NCBI GenBank assembly: GCA_903835145.1 | Contig: CAILMA010000478.1 | Location: forward strand, 1-7,078 | Direction: 5' to 3' | DNA from: an uncultured Bacteroidota bacterium | Lineage (GTDB): Bacteria > Bacteroidota > Bacteroidia > Chitinophagales > Chitinophagaceae | Length of the DNA stretch: 7,078 nucleotides | In this document: piece by piece, positions 1 through 6,718 of the stretch | How positions within the stretch are numbered: position 1 is the first letter of the stretch | Layout of the letters: each line of letters begins with the position of its first letter | Notes under the pieces: model-generated | What the model was told of the DNA's origin: nothing | What the model saw: only the letters and a program-made list of their open reading frames with translations | Databases searched by the model: none | Translations under genes and position numbers: made by a program

Positions 1-1
1 C

Positions 2-751
2 AAAATCAACCACATCTTTATCAGCCACCTGCATGGCGACCATTATTTCGGCCTGCCCGGCCTGCTTAACAGTATGAGCCTCAATGGTAGAGTAGCCCCG
101 CTGCACCTTTATGCACCCGCTGAGCTAAAGCCCATTCTCGATGCCATTATGAATGTGGCAGATTCCGTATTGGCCTATCCGTTCTTCTTCCACCCGCTAC
201 CTGAAGGGCAGGATGTGCTTGTTGACACAACAGCATTCACCGTAACCTGCTTTCCGGTTATACACCGCATAAAATGCCACGGCTTCCATATAGAAACAAA
301 AACAAGGGGCAGGAAAGTCTTGCCCGAAAAGTGCCGGGAACATGAAATCCCGGTAAGTTTTTACCCAAAATTGAAACAAGGCGAAAATTACATAAGTACT
401 GACGGTACGGTTGTTGAAAATACCGAGGTGACCGAAGACGGACCACTGCCACGGCGATATGCTTTCTGTGCTGATACCATATATACGGAGTCGTTTTTAC
501 CAATCATCAGAAACTGCGACGCCATCTATCACGAATCTACCTACCTGGGTGCTGACGCCGAAAAGGCTGGTGCCCGCTTCCACAGTACCGCAGAGCAGGC
601 AGCGTTAATAGCTAAGAAAGCCAAAGTAGGCTCGCTGCTGTTGGGGCATTTCTCATCTAAATACAAGGATCTTGAACCCTTTTACACAGAAGCATCGGCA
701 ATTTTCCCAAATGTAATTGTGACCGAAGAAGGAACAACCTACGACATCTGA
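2..751 (+). CDS. rnz: Ribonuclease Z (tRNA 3' endonuclease), 5' end cut by window edge
   Basis: Zinc-dependent metallo-beta-lactamase-fold endonuclease that trims the 3' trailer of tRNA precursors in the cytoplasm. The reading frame is open from base 2, so the gene starts before the window; 249 residues are visible, against about 305 usual for the family, so roughly 55 N-terminal residues are missing. The first visible residues include the signature SHLHGDHYFGLPGLL, whose H-x-H-x-D-H metal ligands are encoded at 26-43. Further ligands expected for the family are present: the His in PVIHRIKCHGF (visible residue 88), the Asp in FCADT (158) and the His in LLLGHFSSKY (216). HEST (177-180) and HSTAEQAA (from 194) also match RNase Z. 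The internal ATG at 74 is not the start, because the catalytic motif lies upstream of it. The gene appears intact within the window and ends with TGA. Identification is by recalled family motifs. Confidence 0.96.
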   Translation, partial: KINHIFISHLHGDHYFGLPGLLNSMSLNGRVAPLHLYAPAELKPILDAIMNVADSVLAYPFFFHPLPEGQDVLVDTTAFTVTCFPVIHRIKCHGFHIETKTRGRKVLPEKCREHEIPVSFYPKLKQGENYISTDGTVVENTEVTEDGPLPRRYAFCADTIYTESFLPIIRNCDAIYHESTYLGADAEKAGARFHSTAEQAALIAKKAKVGSLLLGHFSSKYKDLEPFYTEASAIFPNVIVTEEGTTYDI

Positions 752-769
752 TGTAAAATCACCTACATC
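744..769. repeat. Small overlapping inverted and direct repeats at the rnz stop codon
   Basis: ACATC-T-GATGT (744-754) is an 11-base palindrome overlapping the rnz stop codon. GATGTA (750-755) can also pair with TACATC (764-769) across an 8-base loop, and ACATCTG occurs as a direct repeat at 744 and 765. The stem of 6 AT-rich pairs is weak and no T-run follows, so this is at best a poor terminator or a protein-binding site. It is the only structure seen in the 67-base gap before the next gene. Confidence 0.25.
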
Positions 770-794
770 TGGAAACAATCCTTCAAAACTTTCC

Positions 795-802
795 TAATTT
801 TA
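795..802 (+). promoter_or_regulatory. Possible -7 box for the Asp-box protein gene
   Basis: TAATTTTA, followed by CCCC, resembles the Bacteroidota -7 element TAnnTTTG except for the last base. It lies 16 bases before the ATG at 819. No good TTTG -33 element is seen at the expected distance, so the call is weak. If it is real, the gene is transcribed independently of rnz. Confidence 0.25.
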
Positions 803-818
803 CCCCTTATTAGCCGGC

Positions 819-2252
819 ATGAGATTATTCCTATTTGTTCTATTTGCGTTATATACTATACCCACGTCAGCACAGAATACAATTGGCTGGCAGGCCCCCT
901 ACCCCGTTGCCAATAAAGTTTATGGCAACCTGCACCCGCGGGTAAAACTCGACAAGCTCAATAACCCAATGGTAGTATGGGGTGATGAAGGTGGTAAAGC
1001 CTATTTCGCCAAATGGGGAGGAGAAGCTTTCACCGCACCTATCGAAATAAACCCTCCCGGTACTAACGTATTTGCAACATCATGGGCAGGGCCCGATATA
1101 GCCGCTCACGGAGACACTGTTTATGTCGTTTGGAAGCAGGTGCCCGAAGAGAACAACCATATTTACATTAAACACTCTTTTGATGGCGGTGTGCATTTCT
1201 CTGCCTCCGCCGAGGTTGATGCAAGCGGCCCTTACCTCACCCGCCTGCCAACCGTAACAACTGATGAAACCGGCAGCCCGTTTGTTACCTACATGAAAAC
1301 CGCCAAAGATTATGGCGGCCATCAATACGTGGTTGCCCGCTCTGAAGATATGGGCGAGACTTTTTTGAAGGATACATTGGGCAGTGTGTTTTCAGGTACC
1401 AGCGTATGCGAATGCAGTCCTGCCGCTCTGGTGGCATCCGGCACCGCAGGTGTGCTGCTTTACAGGAATAACATTGAAGGAATAAGAAATATATGGGGTG
1501 GCATTTCTAACAATGGCTGCAAATCGTTTAAAAATGGCATCAGGATGGACTCTACCGACTTCCTGCCGGAGAACTGCCCGGCAAGCGGCCCTGACGGGGT
1601 TATAGTTGGCGACACTTTGTATTCTGTATTCATGAGTGGCAAGGATAAAAACGGACTTATTTACCTCAGTCGCCTGTCGCTGTCGCAACCCACCCTTACC
1701 ATTGACCCCATCACCGGTCCACTATCAGGTATTGTGATGCAAAACTTCCCGCGCATATCTGGCGTAGGCACAGCTGCGGCTGTTACCTGGACACAAACCG
1801 CTGCCGGCAACAACCAGGTATGCCTCTACTTTACCCCCGATCTTATGTATGGCTTCCCGCCAACCTACGATACCGTTGCCGAAGGTGTAATGCTCAATGC
1901 CGATGTAGCTATTGGTGGTGGTTATATATATGTGGTGTGGGAAGATCAGGTAACGCGCTCGGTAATGTTCCGCAGAGGCGTTTACTACCGCAAAAACCGC
2001 GTCGTTGAAAATACCTCTGTGCTCATAAACCAACCCACCAAGGGACAAAAATACTTTACCGTAAACCTCCCGGGTATTTTAAGTTGCACATTGGTAGATA
2101 GAAAAGGTGGCGAAACAGAGACCGACATCTCCTATACCGAAAACAAAAATCTCTGTCGCATATCTATCGACGATATGGAACCCGGCAGTTATACCGTGAA
2201 GTTTTGGGATGAACAAGGCAAGGCCTACACCGCTCAGGTTGAAATAAAATAG
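819..2252 (+). CDS. Secreted Asp-box (BNR/sialidase-like) repeat protein with T9SS-like C-terminal tail
   Basis: A 477-residue exported protein of unknown substrate. Residues 1-18 form a Sec signal peptide (MRLF, a hydrophobic core, then PTSA before QN), which supports the ATG at 819. The body looks like a beta-propeller: three Asp-box motifs (S-x-D/N-x-G-x-x-F) are visible at 120-127 (SFDGGVHF), 175-182 (SEDMGETF) and a degenerate one at 230-237 (SNNGCKSF). Blade-like strands such as VYVVWK (101-106) and IYVVWED (370-376) recur. Cysteines sit in VCEC (196-199), at 234 and in ENCPASGPDG (251-260); from memory such Cys motifs recur in Bacteroidota Asp-box proteins. I see no FRIP motif and no clear catalytic Arg triad, so true sialidase activity is not supported. 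Residues 398-477 form a beta-rich module ending GSYTVKFWDEQ...VEIK, like a T9SS type A sorting domain, though the usual Y-P-N-P opening is absent. It probably acts at the cell surface or outside the cell. It lies 67 bases after rnz on the same strand. Confidence 0.8.
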   Translation: MRLFLFVLFALYTIPTSAQNTIGWQAPYPVANKVYGNLHPRVKLDKLNNPMVVWGDEGGKAYFAKWGGEAFTAPIEINPPGTNVFATSWAGPDIAAHGDTVYVVWKQVPEENNHIYIKHSFDGGVHFSASAEVDASGPYLTRLPTVTTDETGSPFVTYMKTAKDYGGHQYVVARSEDMGETFLKDTLGSVFSGTSVCECSPAALVASGTAGVLLYRNNIEGIRNIWGGISNNGCKSFKNGIRMDSTDFLPENCPASGPDGVIVGDTLYSVFMSGKDKNGLIYLSRLSLSQPTLTIDPITGPLSGIVMQNFPRISGVGTAAAVTWTQTAAGNNQVCLYFTPDLMYGFPPTYDTVAEGVMLNADVAIGGGYIYVVWEDQVTRSVMFRRGVYYRKNRVVENTSVLINQPTKGQKYFTVNLPGILSCTLVDRKGGETETDISYTENKNLCRISIDDMEPGSYTVKFWDEQGKAYTAQVEIK

Positions 2253-2259
2253 GTGTACT

Positions 2260-2282
2260 GTTGGTTAGTATTGAGTTGGTTA
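2260..2282 (+). repeat. 8-base direct repeat GTTGGTTA, period 15
   Basis: GTTGGTTA occurs at 2260-2267 and 2275-2282, just after the stop codon of the Asp-box protein gene. The rest of the 202-base gap before fabI is AT-rich up to about 2360 and shows no rho-independent terminator. The repeat could be a binding site or chance. Confidence 0.2.
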
Positions 2283-2402
2283 ATATAACTTATTTAAAAG
2301 CTCATAATCTTTACCACAGCCCCCAGATTCCTCACTCGCCCAAATATAAATTTATCTTAATTCAATAAATCCCGCTTCGGCTGCCCCCTGCCAACAAAGC
2401 TA

Positions 2403-2432
2403 TTCCCTACTCCCGCTATTTTACTATATTTA
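2403..2432 (+). promoter_or_regulatory. Possible promoter of fabI
   Basis: TATATTTA at 2425-2432 resembles the Bacteroidota -7 element TAnnTTTG, with A as the last base. Exactly 19 bases upstream is TTC (2403-2405), two of three matches to the -33 TTG. The box ends 22 bases before the fabI ATG. The spacing fits the class consensus, but both elements are imperfect. Confidence 0.3.
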
Positions 2433-2454
2433 CACCTCGTAAAAGAATGACCGT

Positions 2455-3291
2455 ATGTCGCACCAATTGCTGAAAGGAAAAAAAGGAATCATATTCGGCG
2501 CTCTCGATGAGCGTTCTATTGCATGGAAAACTGCTCTGGCTGTTGTGGCAGAAGGTGCAGAAATCACCCTTTCAAATGCCCCTATTGCCCTGAGAATGGG
2601 TAAAATAAATGAACTTGCCAGCCTTTGCAATGCAAAAGTGATACCTGCTGATGCCACAAGCACAGCTGATCTTGAACTTCTGGTACAAAAAAGTATGGAA
2701 GACCATGGTGGTAAGCTGGACTTTGTACTGCATTCAATTGGTATGTCGCCTAACGTACGTAAGAACATTTCCTATACCAATACCAACTACGAGAATTTCC
2801 TCAAAACGCTCGATATCTCCGCCCTTTCGTTACACAGAGTGCTGCAAACGCTCATGAAGGCCGATGCCCTCAACGAATGGAGCTCAGTTGTAGGTCTTAC
2901 CTATATCGCAGCACAACGCACATTCCCTGGTTATAATGATATGGGTGATGCTAAAGCAATGCTTGAAAGTATTGCCCGCAGCTTTGGTTACCACTATGGC
3001 TTTGCTAAAAAAGTAAGAGTAAACACAGTATCTCAGTCGCCTACCGTTACTACAGCAGGCTCAGGTGTTGCAGGCTTCGATGTGTTCTACGACTATGCTG
3101 AGAAAATGTCACCCCTCGGCAATGCCTCAGCTGAAGACTGTGCTAATTTCTGCGCGATGCTGTTCAGCGACTATACCCGTATGGTTACCATGCAAAATCT
3201 TTTCCACGATGGCGGCTTCTCCTTCACAGGGGTAAGCACACCAATAGTTGAAGATATTATGAGGGGCCAAAATGCCAACGGTAACGTCTAA
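2455..3291 (+). CDS. fabI: Enoyl-[acyl-carrier-protein] reductase (NADH), FabI type
   Basis: Catalyses the last step of each fatty acid elongation cycle, reducing trans-2-enoyl-ACP with NAD(P)H in the cytoplasm. The protein is a 278-residue divergent short-chain dehydrogenase with a Rossmann fold. The cofactor-binding stretch KGIIFGALDERSIAWK covers residues 10-25, ADAT (65-68) is the adenine-contacting region, and HSIGMSP (93-99) corresponds to the family's HSIAFAP. The catalytic pair is seen in TYIAAQRTFPGYNDMGDAK: Tyr150, Tyr160 and Lys167, with the FabI spacing Y-x6-K. VRVNTVSQSPTVTTAGSG (187-204) and NLFHDGGFSFTGVS (248-261) match Bacteroidota FabI proteins from memory. The length is normal and no key residue is missing. 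The ATG at 2455 gives an N-terminus (MSHQLLKGKKG) like that of relatives. The gaps before (202 bases) and after (178 bases) suggest a monocistronic unit. FabI enzymes are usually triclosan targets; nothing here shows whether this one is. Confidence 0.95.
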   Translation: MSHQLLKGKKGIIFGALDERSIAWKTALAVVAEGAEITLSNAPIALRMGKINELASLCNAKVIPADATSTADLELLVQKSMEDHGGKLDFVLHSIGMSPNVRKNISYTNTNYENFLKTLDISALSLHRVLQTLMKADALNEWSSVVGLTYIAAQRTFPGYNDMGDAKAMLESIARSFGYHYGFAKKVRVNTVSQSPTVTTAGSGVAGFDVFYDYAEKMSPLGNASAEDCANFCAMLFSDYTRMVTMQNLFHDGGFSFTGVSTPIVEDIMRGQNANGNV

Positions 3292-3344
3292 AACGAAATA
3301 GAGGTTAAAATTGGCATCGTGCCTCTGGTGTCCTCAACCCCTGG

Positions 3345-3371
3345 CCCCTTCGCCGCGAGCGGCAGAAGGGG
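3345..3371. repeat. Strong GC-rich hairpin between fabI and porQ
   Basis: CCCCTTC-GCCG (3345-3355) pairs with CGGC-A-GAAGGGG (3360-3371 less the single bulged A at 3364), giving 11 base pairs closed by a CGAG tetraloop. The flank CCTCAACCCCTGG just upstream is C-rich and unlike the coding DNA around it. No T-run follows on either strand, so it is not a classical intrinsic terminator, although it could mark the 3' end of the fabI mRNA, whose stop is 53 bases upstream. It resembles the short hairpin repeats scattered between genes in many Bacteroidota genomes, but that cannot be tested from a single copy. Confidence 0.6.
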
Positions 3372-3392
3372 TAACATGACAGTCAACTTAAA

Positions 3393-3407
3393 CGCCTAAA
3401 TTAGGCG
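3393..3407. repeat. 15-base near-perfect palindrome upstream of porQ
   Basis: CGCCTAA and TTAGGCG flank a single A. Seven perfect symmetric pairs make a plausible dimer-binding operator, or a short stem with a 3-base loop. It lies 62 bases before the porQ ATG and 21 bases after the GC-rich hairpin. Confidence 0.4.
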
Positions 3408-3469
3408 CCAAAATGGTCTAAATTTTCAAAATCACTGCAATAATTCAAATTGCCACACGTTTACCTTAC

Positions 3470-4576
3470 ATGCGAAGGATAAAATATACATTTACCCTTG
3501 TTGGCTTATTGTGCTGCAATCTGGCATTCGGTCAGGTAACCGGGGGGCAGTTTGCCTTCGATTTTATGGAGTTGCCCAACTCACCACATGTCTCGGCATT
3601 GGGGGGTATCAGTGTGGCCGACCCCGACAGGGATATATCACTCGTGATGCAGAACCCAGCTATGATGAGGCCGGGGTTGCACAATGAACTGAGCCTGAAT
3701 TACAACAGCTTTTATGGCAACATCAATATGCTGAATCTGCAGTATGGCTACCATCTTCCCCAACTCAATACATCTTTCTTTCTTGGCATTCAGTACATCA
3801 ACTACGGTAGTTTTACAGAGACTGACGATGTTGGCAACATTTATGGCGATATACATGCCGTTGACTACGCTGTAACCCTTGGGGCAGCCCGCAAGTATGG
3901 CGAGCATTGGCGTTATGGTGCAGATCTGAAGTTTGCGCATTCTGTACTGGCCACTTCTATAGCCACCGCAGCAATGGCAGATATAGGCGTGAATTATTAC
4001 GACACCTCCACCCTTTGGGATTTTGGGCTTGCAGCCAAAAATATGGGGTCAATGATTACCCGGTACAACAACAATAACCCGCTGGAACCCCTGCCCTTCG
4101 ATGTGCAGTTTGGTATTTCTAAGCGCTTTAAGCACATGCCATTGCGCTTGTTCACCACCATCCACCACCTCTACGAGTGGGACATCAGGTACAACAACCC
4201 GGCTGACAATACCGCCAGCATACTTGGCAGCAGCGACACCACCAAAAACAACGGTAATAATTTCAGCGATAAACTTTTCCGCCACTTTATCTTTGGTGCG
4301 GAGCTGTCATTGGGTAGCCGATTGTTAGTTACTGTGTCCTACAACGACTTGAGGCGCAGAGAAATGGTCATCACCACCAAGCCCGGTACCGCAGGCTTCG
4401 CATTCGGACTCGGTGTAAACCTCAATAAATTCCAGGTACATTATGCCCGCTCTTATTATCATATAGAGGGTGCTTACAACGAGTTTGGCCTTACCATGGC
4501 GCTTGATAAACTTTACCCAAGGGGTAAGGAAAACAAAAAGACAAACTGGAAAAACGTGTATGGTGATTGGGATTAA
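3470..4576 (+). CDS. porQ: Type IX secretion system outer-membrane protein PorQ
   Basis: PorQ is an outer-membrane beta-barrel protein of the T9SS attachment complex (with PorU, PorV and PorZ), which removes the C-terminal sorting domain from client proteins and fixes them at the cell surface. The 368-residue product has a signal peptide at 1-21 (MRRIKY, hydrophobic core, CNLAFG, then QVTGG). The family's N-terminal signature follows: GGQFAFDFMELPNSPHVSAL (25-44), then GGISVADPDRDISLVMQNPAMM (45-66), with the N-P-A turn shared by PorV/PorQ-like barrels. The rest alternates short amphipathic strands rich in Tyr, Phe and Gly (for example LNLQYGYHL, FFLGIQYINYGSF, FGLGVNLNKFQVHYARSYY). The chain ends in a basic, hydrophilic tail of about 20 residues after NEFGLTMALDKLY. 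The length is slightly above the usual ~340. The gene stands alone between fabI and a convergent gene, away from other T9SS genes, as is common for this dispersed system. Confidence 0.85.
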   Translation: MRRIKYTFTLVGLLCCNLAFGQVTGGQFAFDFMELPNSPHVSALGGISVADPDRDISLVMQNPAMMRPGLHNELSLNYNSFYGNINMLNLQYGYHLPQLNTSFFLGIQYINYGSFTETDDVGNIYGDIHAVDYAVTLGAARKYGEHWRYGADLKFAHSVLATSIATAAMADIGVNYYDTSTLWDFGLAAKNMGSMITRYNNNNPLEPLPFDVQFGISKRFKHMPLRLFTTIHHLYEWDIRYNNPADNTASILGSSDTTKNNGNNFSDKLFRHFIFGAELSLGSRLLVTVSYNDLRRREMVITTKPGTAGFAFGLGVNLNKFQVHYARSYYHIEGAYNEFGLTMALDKLYPRGKENKKTNWKNVYGDWD

Positions 4577-4583
4577 AGATCCT

Positions 4584-4607
4584 GTTTACCAAGACATCAG
4601 TTTACCA
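4584..4607 (+). repeat. 8-base direct repeat GTTTACCA in the porQ convergent junction
   Basis: GTTTACCA occurs at 4584-4591 and 4600-4607, period 16. The second copy overlaps the stop codon of the minus-strand gene. The 25-base junction between the two convergent genes contains no hairpin terminator that I can find. The repeat may be chance. Confidence 0.2.
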
Positions 4608-6674
4608 CTGCGCTTCTTTTTCCGGCTCCGGCATCTTGCCGCCAATATCAAATAATTTATAGGCAAGTGCAACGCCCGCCTCTTCCGGCTTTTGCCACAT
4701 AAACGACTGTTTCTGCACTATGTAGTTGCCGTTCCTGTCCACCACATAGTAAGTAATATTTTTCTTGTCCTTGCTGCCACTGAAATCAACGTATGCTACT
4801 GCAGCGGGAATGCTGGCATTGGTTACCCAGTTTATATTGCAATCTTTAAGGCGTTCTGTTACCTTCTTATCCTCTACCCCAGTTACGTGTAGCTCCATAT
4901 TCATAGGCATACTCGCAAAAGGCACCAACTGTGGATAAGTGAGATACAGCTTATAGAGCCACTCCTGCTGTTCTTTGGTATAATCAAGTTCCTTTGCACA
5001 TTCTGCTTCAGCTTCATACAGCCGGGCTGCAAATAACTTCTCATACGGTGGGTCAATATCTGTGTTGCGGGTGAGCGCATCAAGTGCTGTTTTGGCTTCC
5101 CGGTATTTTCCTTGCTTCATTTTAAGCTTGGCCACAAAGAGCTCAAAATACTTCCTGATATAGGTACGCTTGTCAGTCGCTGCCTCTTTCTGAAAACGAT
5201 TGATGAAAAACTGCGTACTGAAATCGCTCACCAGACTCCAGATCTCGTCCCACGATACAGTACTTTCAGTTGAAAACAGTTTATAAATCACCTTATCCCG
5301 CTCAGGGTTTTGCGCAAACTGATTGATAATAAGGAACTGCTGCACATACTTTTCGCTCAGTTTGCCGCTCATAGCAAACAAAACTTTGGGGTTGTACCAC
5401 CAGTTGCTGTGCTCAAAGCGCTGCATGCTCCACTCCTGCTCTTTATTGATCAATTTTAGCATCTGAATACTAAACTCATAATGGCTTTGCCCCAGCGTAG
5501 TGCCTATGTGCACTTCCTTAAAATCGGCAGCCCTGTCGGTGTATTTCTGAGCCTCAGCCACCTGTCCGTCATAGAGCAAGCTACGCGCGAGGGCTATATT
5601 GTACCAGCCATAACCCGGCGTGGTACCAGCTGCTCTTATCATATCCCGTGCCATTTGTATCCCGTCCTTGGGTTTGGCTTTGTACATGTCCACTATAGTG
5701 CTATAATAGGCCCATTCCTGAAGCCTTTTATCGGCACCATCCACCGTTGAAGCAAGTTTATATTCGGCCTCAGCAGTCCTGAAATCGCCACAAATCATCT
5801 TGAAGTTGGCAAAGTTATTATGCGGCAGCCGCCCCGCCTGCCTCATAAGTTCGAAGTAATGAAGCGCGGAATCTATATTGAAAGCATAACTGTAGAGTAT
5901 GTTTTTATAATGATACACACTTAGCTTTTCACCGTCCGCCATGCCGGGGCGCAGGCTATCGTCCATTTTTTTGTTCCGGTATATGCGGCGCATAGCAGTA
6001 TCGAGGTACCTGTTTGCAAGTGCCTCATTTTCATCAATGGAGTTGGCGAGAAAGTTATACTTGTCATGGGTGTAAAAGCGATTCCGGTGCACGGTCCAGG
6101 CAAGGTAATTGTAGCTGTCCATGTAGTAGTCGAACTGAAGGTTCCATTTCAGGGTGCGCCTCAGCAGCTGGTACACTTTGTCGGGCTGGTCGGTATTGCT
6201 GTAGCAACTCATCAGGAAGTTAGCCACCATCGTGTAGTCAATCTGAATGATTTGAATAGGGTAATTCACCATCACATTGCCTGTGCGTGTACTCAGAGCC
6301 TTGGCATAGTCATGCTCTATAAGGTCCATGGCACGGGAAAGCGGATAGATGGCATTCTTAAACCCAATATAATCTTCAGAGTGGTTGTATTTATAAGTGC
6401 CTTCAAACATCCAGCCCACATAGTAGGTGCTGTCAATCCTTTTGAACTCGCGCGAGCGTGGCAAAGCTTCCTCGGTATAAATGTCCTGGTTGTTCCGCTT
6501 CTGGTCTATGGTAAAGTAGCGTTGCAGTACTTTATCTGCCGGGTGCGGCGGCCTGAACTGAGGTGGTATTTCCTCCGGCTTGAGCTTACGCTGCTGCTGT
6601 GCCGCAGCTCCTATGGCACACAGCATAAGGGCTGAAACAACAATGATAACGCTATTTCTCAGGTTAGTTTTCAA
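4602..6674 (-). CDS. Secreted TPR-like helical protein of unknown function
   Basis: I do not recognise a named family. The frame stays open up to 6731, but the only ATG in the first 36 codons lies inside the hydrophobic segment. A TTG at 6674-6672 gives an ideal Sec signal peptide: M-KTNLRNS, a core VIIVVSALMLCAIG, then AAA before QQQ, cleaved near residue 25. I therefore place the start there (690 residues). No lipobox precedes the only nearby Cys, so the mature protein is probably soluble in the periplasm or exported. Most of the chain is helical, with TPR-like helix pairs clearest at about 294-386 (for example GWYNIALARSLLYDGQVAEA) and 515-580 (AKLKMKQGKYREAKTALDAL). The last ~90 residues (592-678) look different: a mixed alpha/beta stretch with AAVAYVDFSGSKDKKNITYY and VVDRNGNYIVQKQ, ending in an acidic Pro-rich tail. 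The gene converges on porQ. A scaffold or binding role is inference only. Confidence 0.8.
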   Translation of the reverse strand: MKTNLRNSVIIVVSALMLCAIGAAAQQQRKLKPEEIPPQFRPPHPADKVLQRYFTIDQKRNNQDIYTEEALPRSREFKRIDSTYYVGWMFEGTYKYNHSEDYIGFKNAIYPLSRAMDLIEHDYAKALSTRTGNVMVNYPIQIIQIDYTMVANFLMSCYSNTDQPDKVYQLLRRTLKWNLQFDYYMDSYNYLAWTVHRNRFYTHDKYNFLANSIDENEALANRYLDTAMRRIYRNKKMDDSLRPGMADGEKLSVYHYKNILYSYAFNIDSALHYFELMRQAGRLPHNNFANFKMICGDFRTAEAEYKLASTVDGADKRLQEWAYYSTIVDMYKAKPKDGIQMARDMIRAAGTTPGYGWYNIALARSLLYDGQVAEAQKYTDRAADFKEVHIGTTLGQSHYEFSIQMLKLINKEQEWSMQRFEHSNWWYNPKVLFAMSGKLSEKYVQQFLIINQFAQNPERDKVIYKLFSTESTVSWDEIWSLVSDFSTQFFINRFQKEAATDKRTYIRKYFELFVAKLKMKQGKYREAKTALDALTRNTDIDPPYEKLFAARLYEAEAECAKELDYTKEQQEWLYKLYLTYPQLVPFASMPMNMELHVTGVEDKKVTERLKDCNINWVTNASIPAAVAYVDFSGSKDKKNITYYVVDRNGNYIVQKQSFMWQKPEEAGVALAYKLFDIGGKMPEPEKEAQW

Positions 6675-6687
6675 TCGGCTAAATGGG

Positions 6688-6718
6688 CAAATAAAAATGG
6701 TTAACGAACGTTGCCAAA
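6688..6718 (-). promoter_or_regulatory. Probable promoter of the TPR-like protein gene
   Basis: Read on the minus strand, TTTG (6718-6715) is followed after exactly 19 bases by TTTATTTG (6695-6688). This matches the Bacteroidota sigma-ABfr consensus TTTG-N19-TAnnTTTG at every fixed base but one. It ends 13 bases before the proposed TTG start at 6674, so the 5' leader would be very short. The position favours the TTG at 6674 over the one at 6731, which would lie upstream of this promoter. Confidence 0.4.

Noticed and set aside
74..76. ATG as the start of a short ribonuclease Z
   Set aside because: The H-x-H-x-D-H metal site is encoded upstream at 26-43 in the same frame, so the gene begins before the window.
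1725..2048. A 107-codon minus-strand open frame within the Asp-box protein gene
   Set aside because: It is a frame shadow: no family features, while the plus-strand frame carries the propeller-like strands and the C-terminal module.
819..2252. Active exo-alpha-sialidase
   Set aside because: The Asp-boxes support the fold only; I could not find the FRIP motif or a convincing Arg triad.
2253..2454. Riboswitch or FapR-like operator before fabI
   Set aside because: No extended stem set or clear palindrome is visible; only a small direct repeat and a weak promoter can be supported.
4577..4601. Bidirectional terminator between porQ and the convergent gene
   Set aside because: The 25 bases contain no inverted repeat of useful length; only a short direct repeat is present.
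6066..6635. A 189-codon open frame on the plus strand, antisense to the TPR-like protein gene
   Set aside because: It lies wholly within the minus-strand gene, shows no recognisable domain and has no promoter-like sequence at its start. The minus-strand frame has a signal peptide and coherent protein composition.
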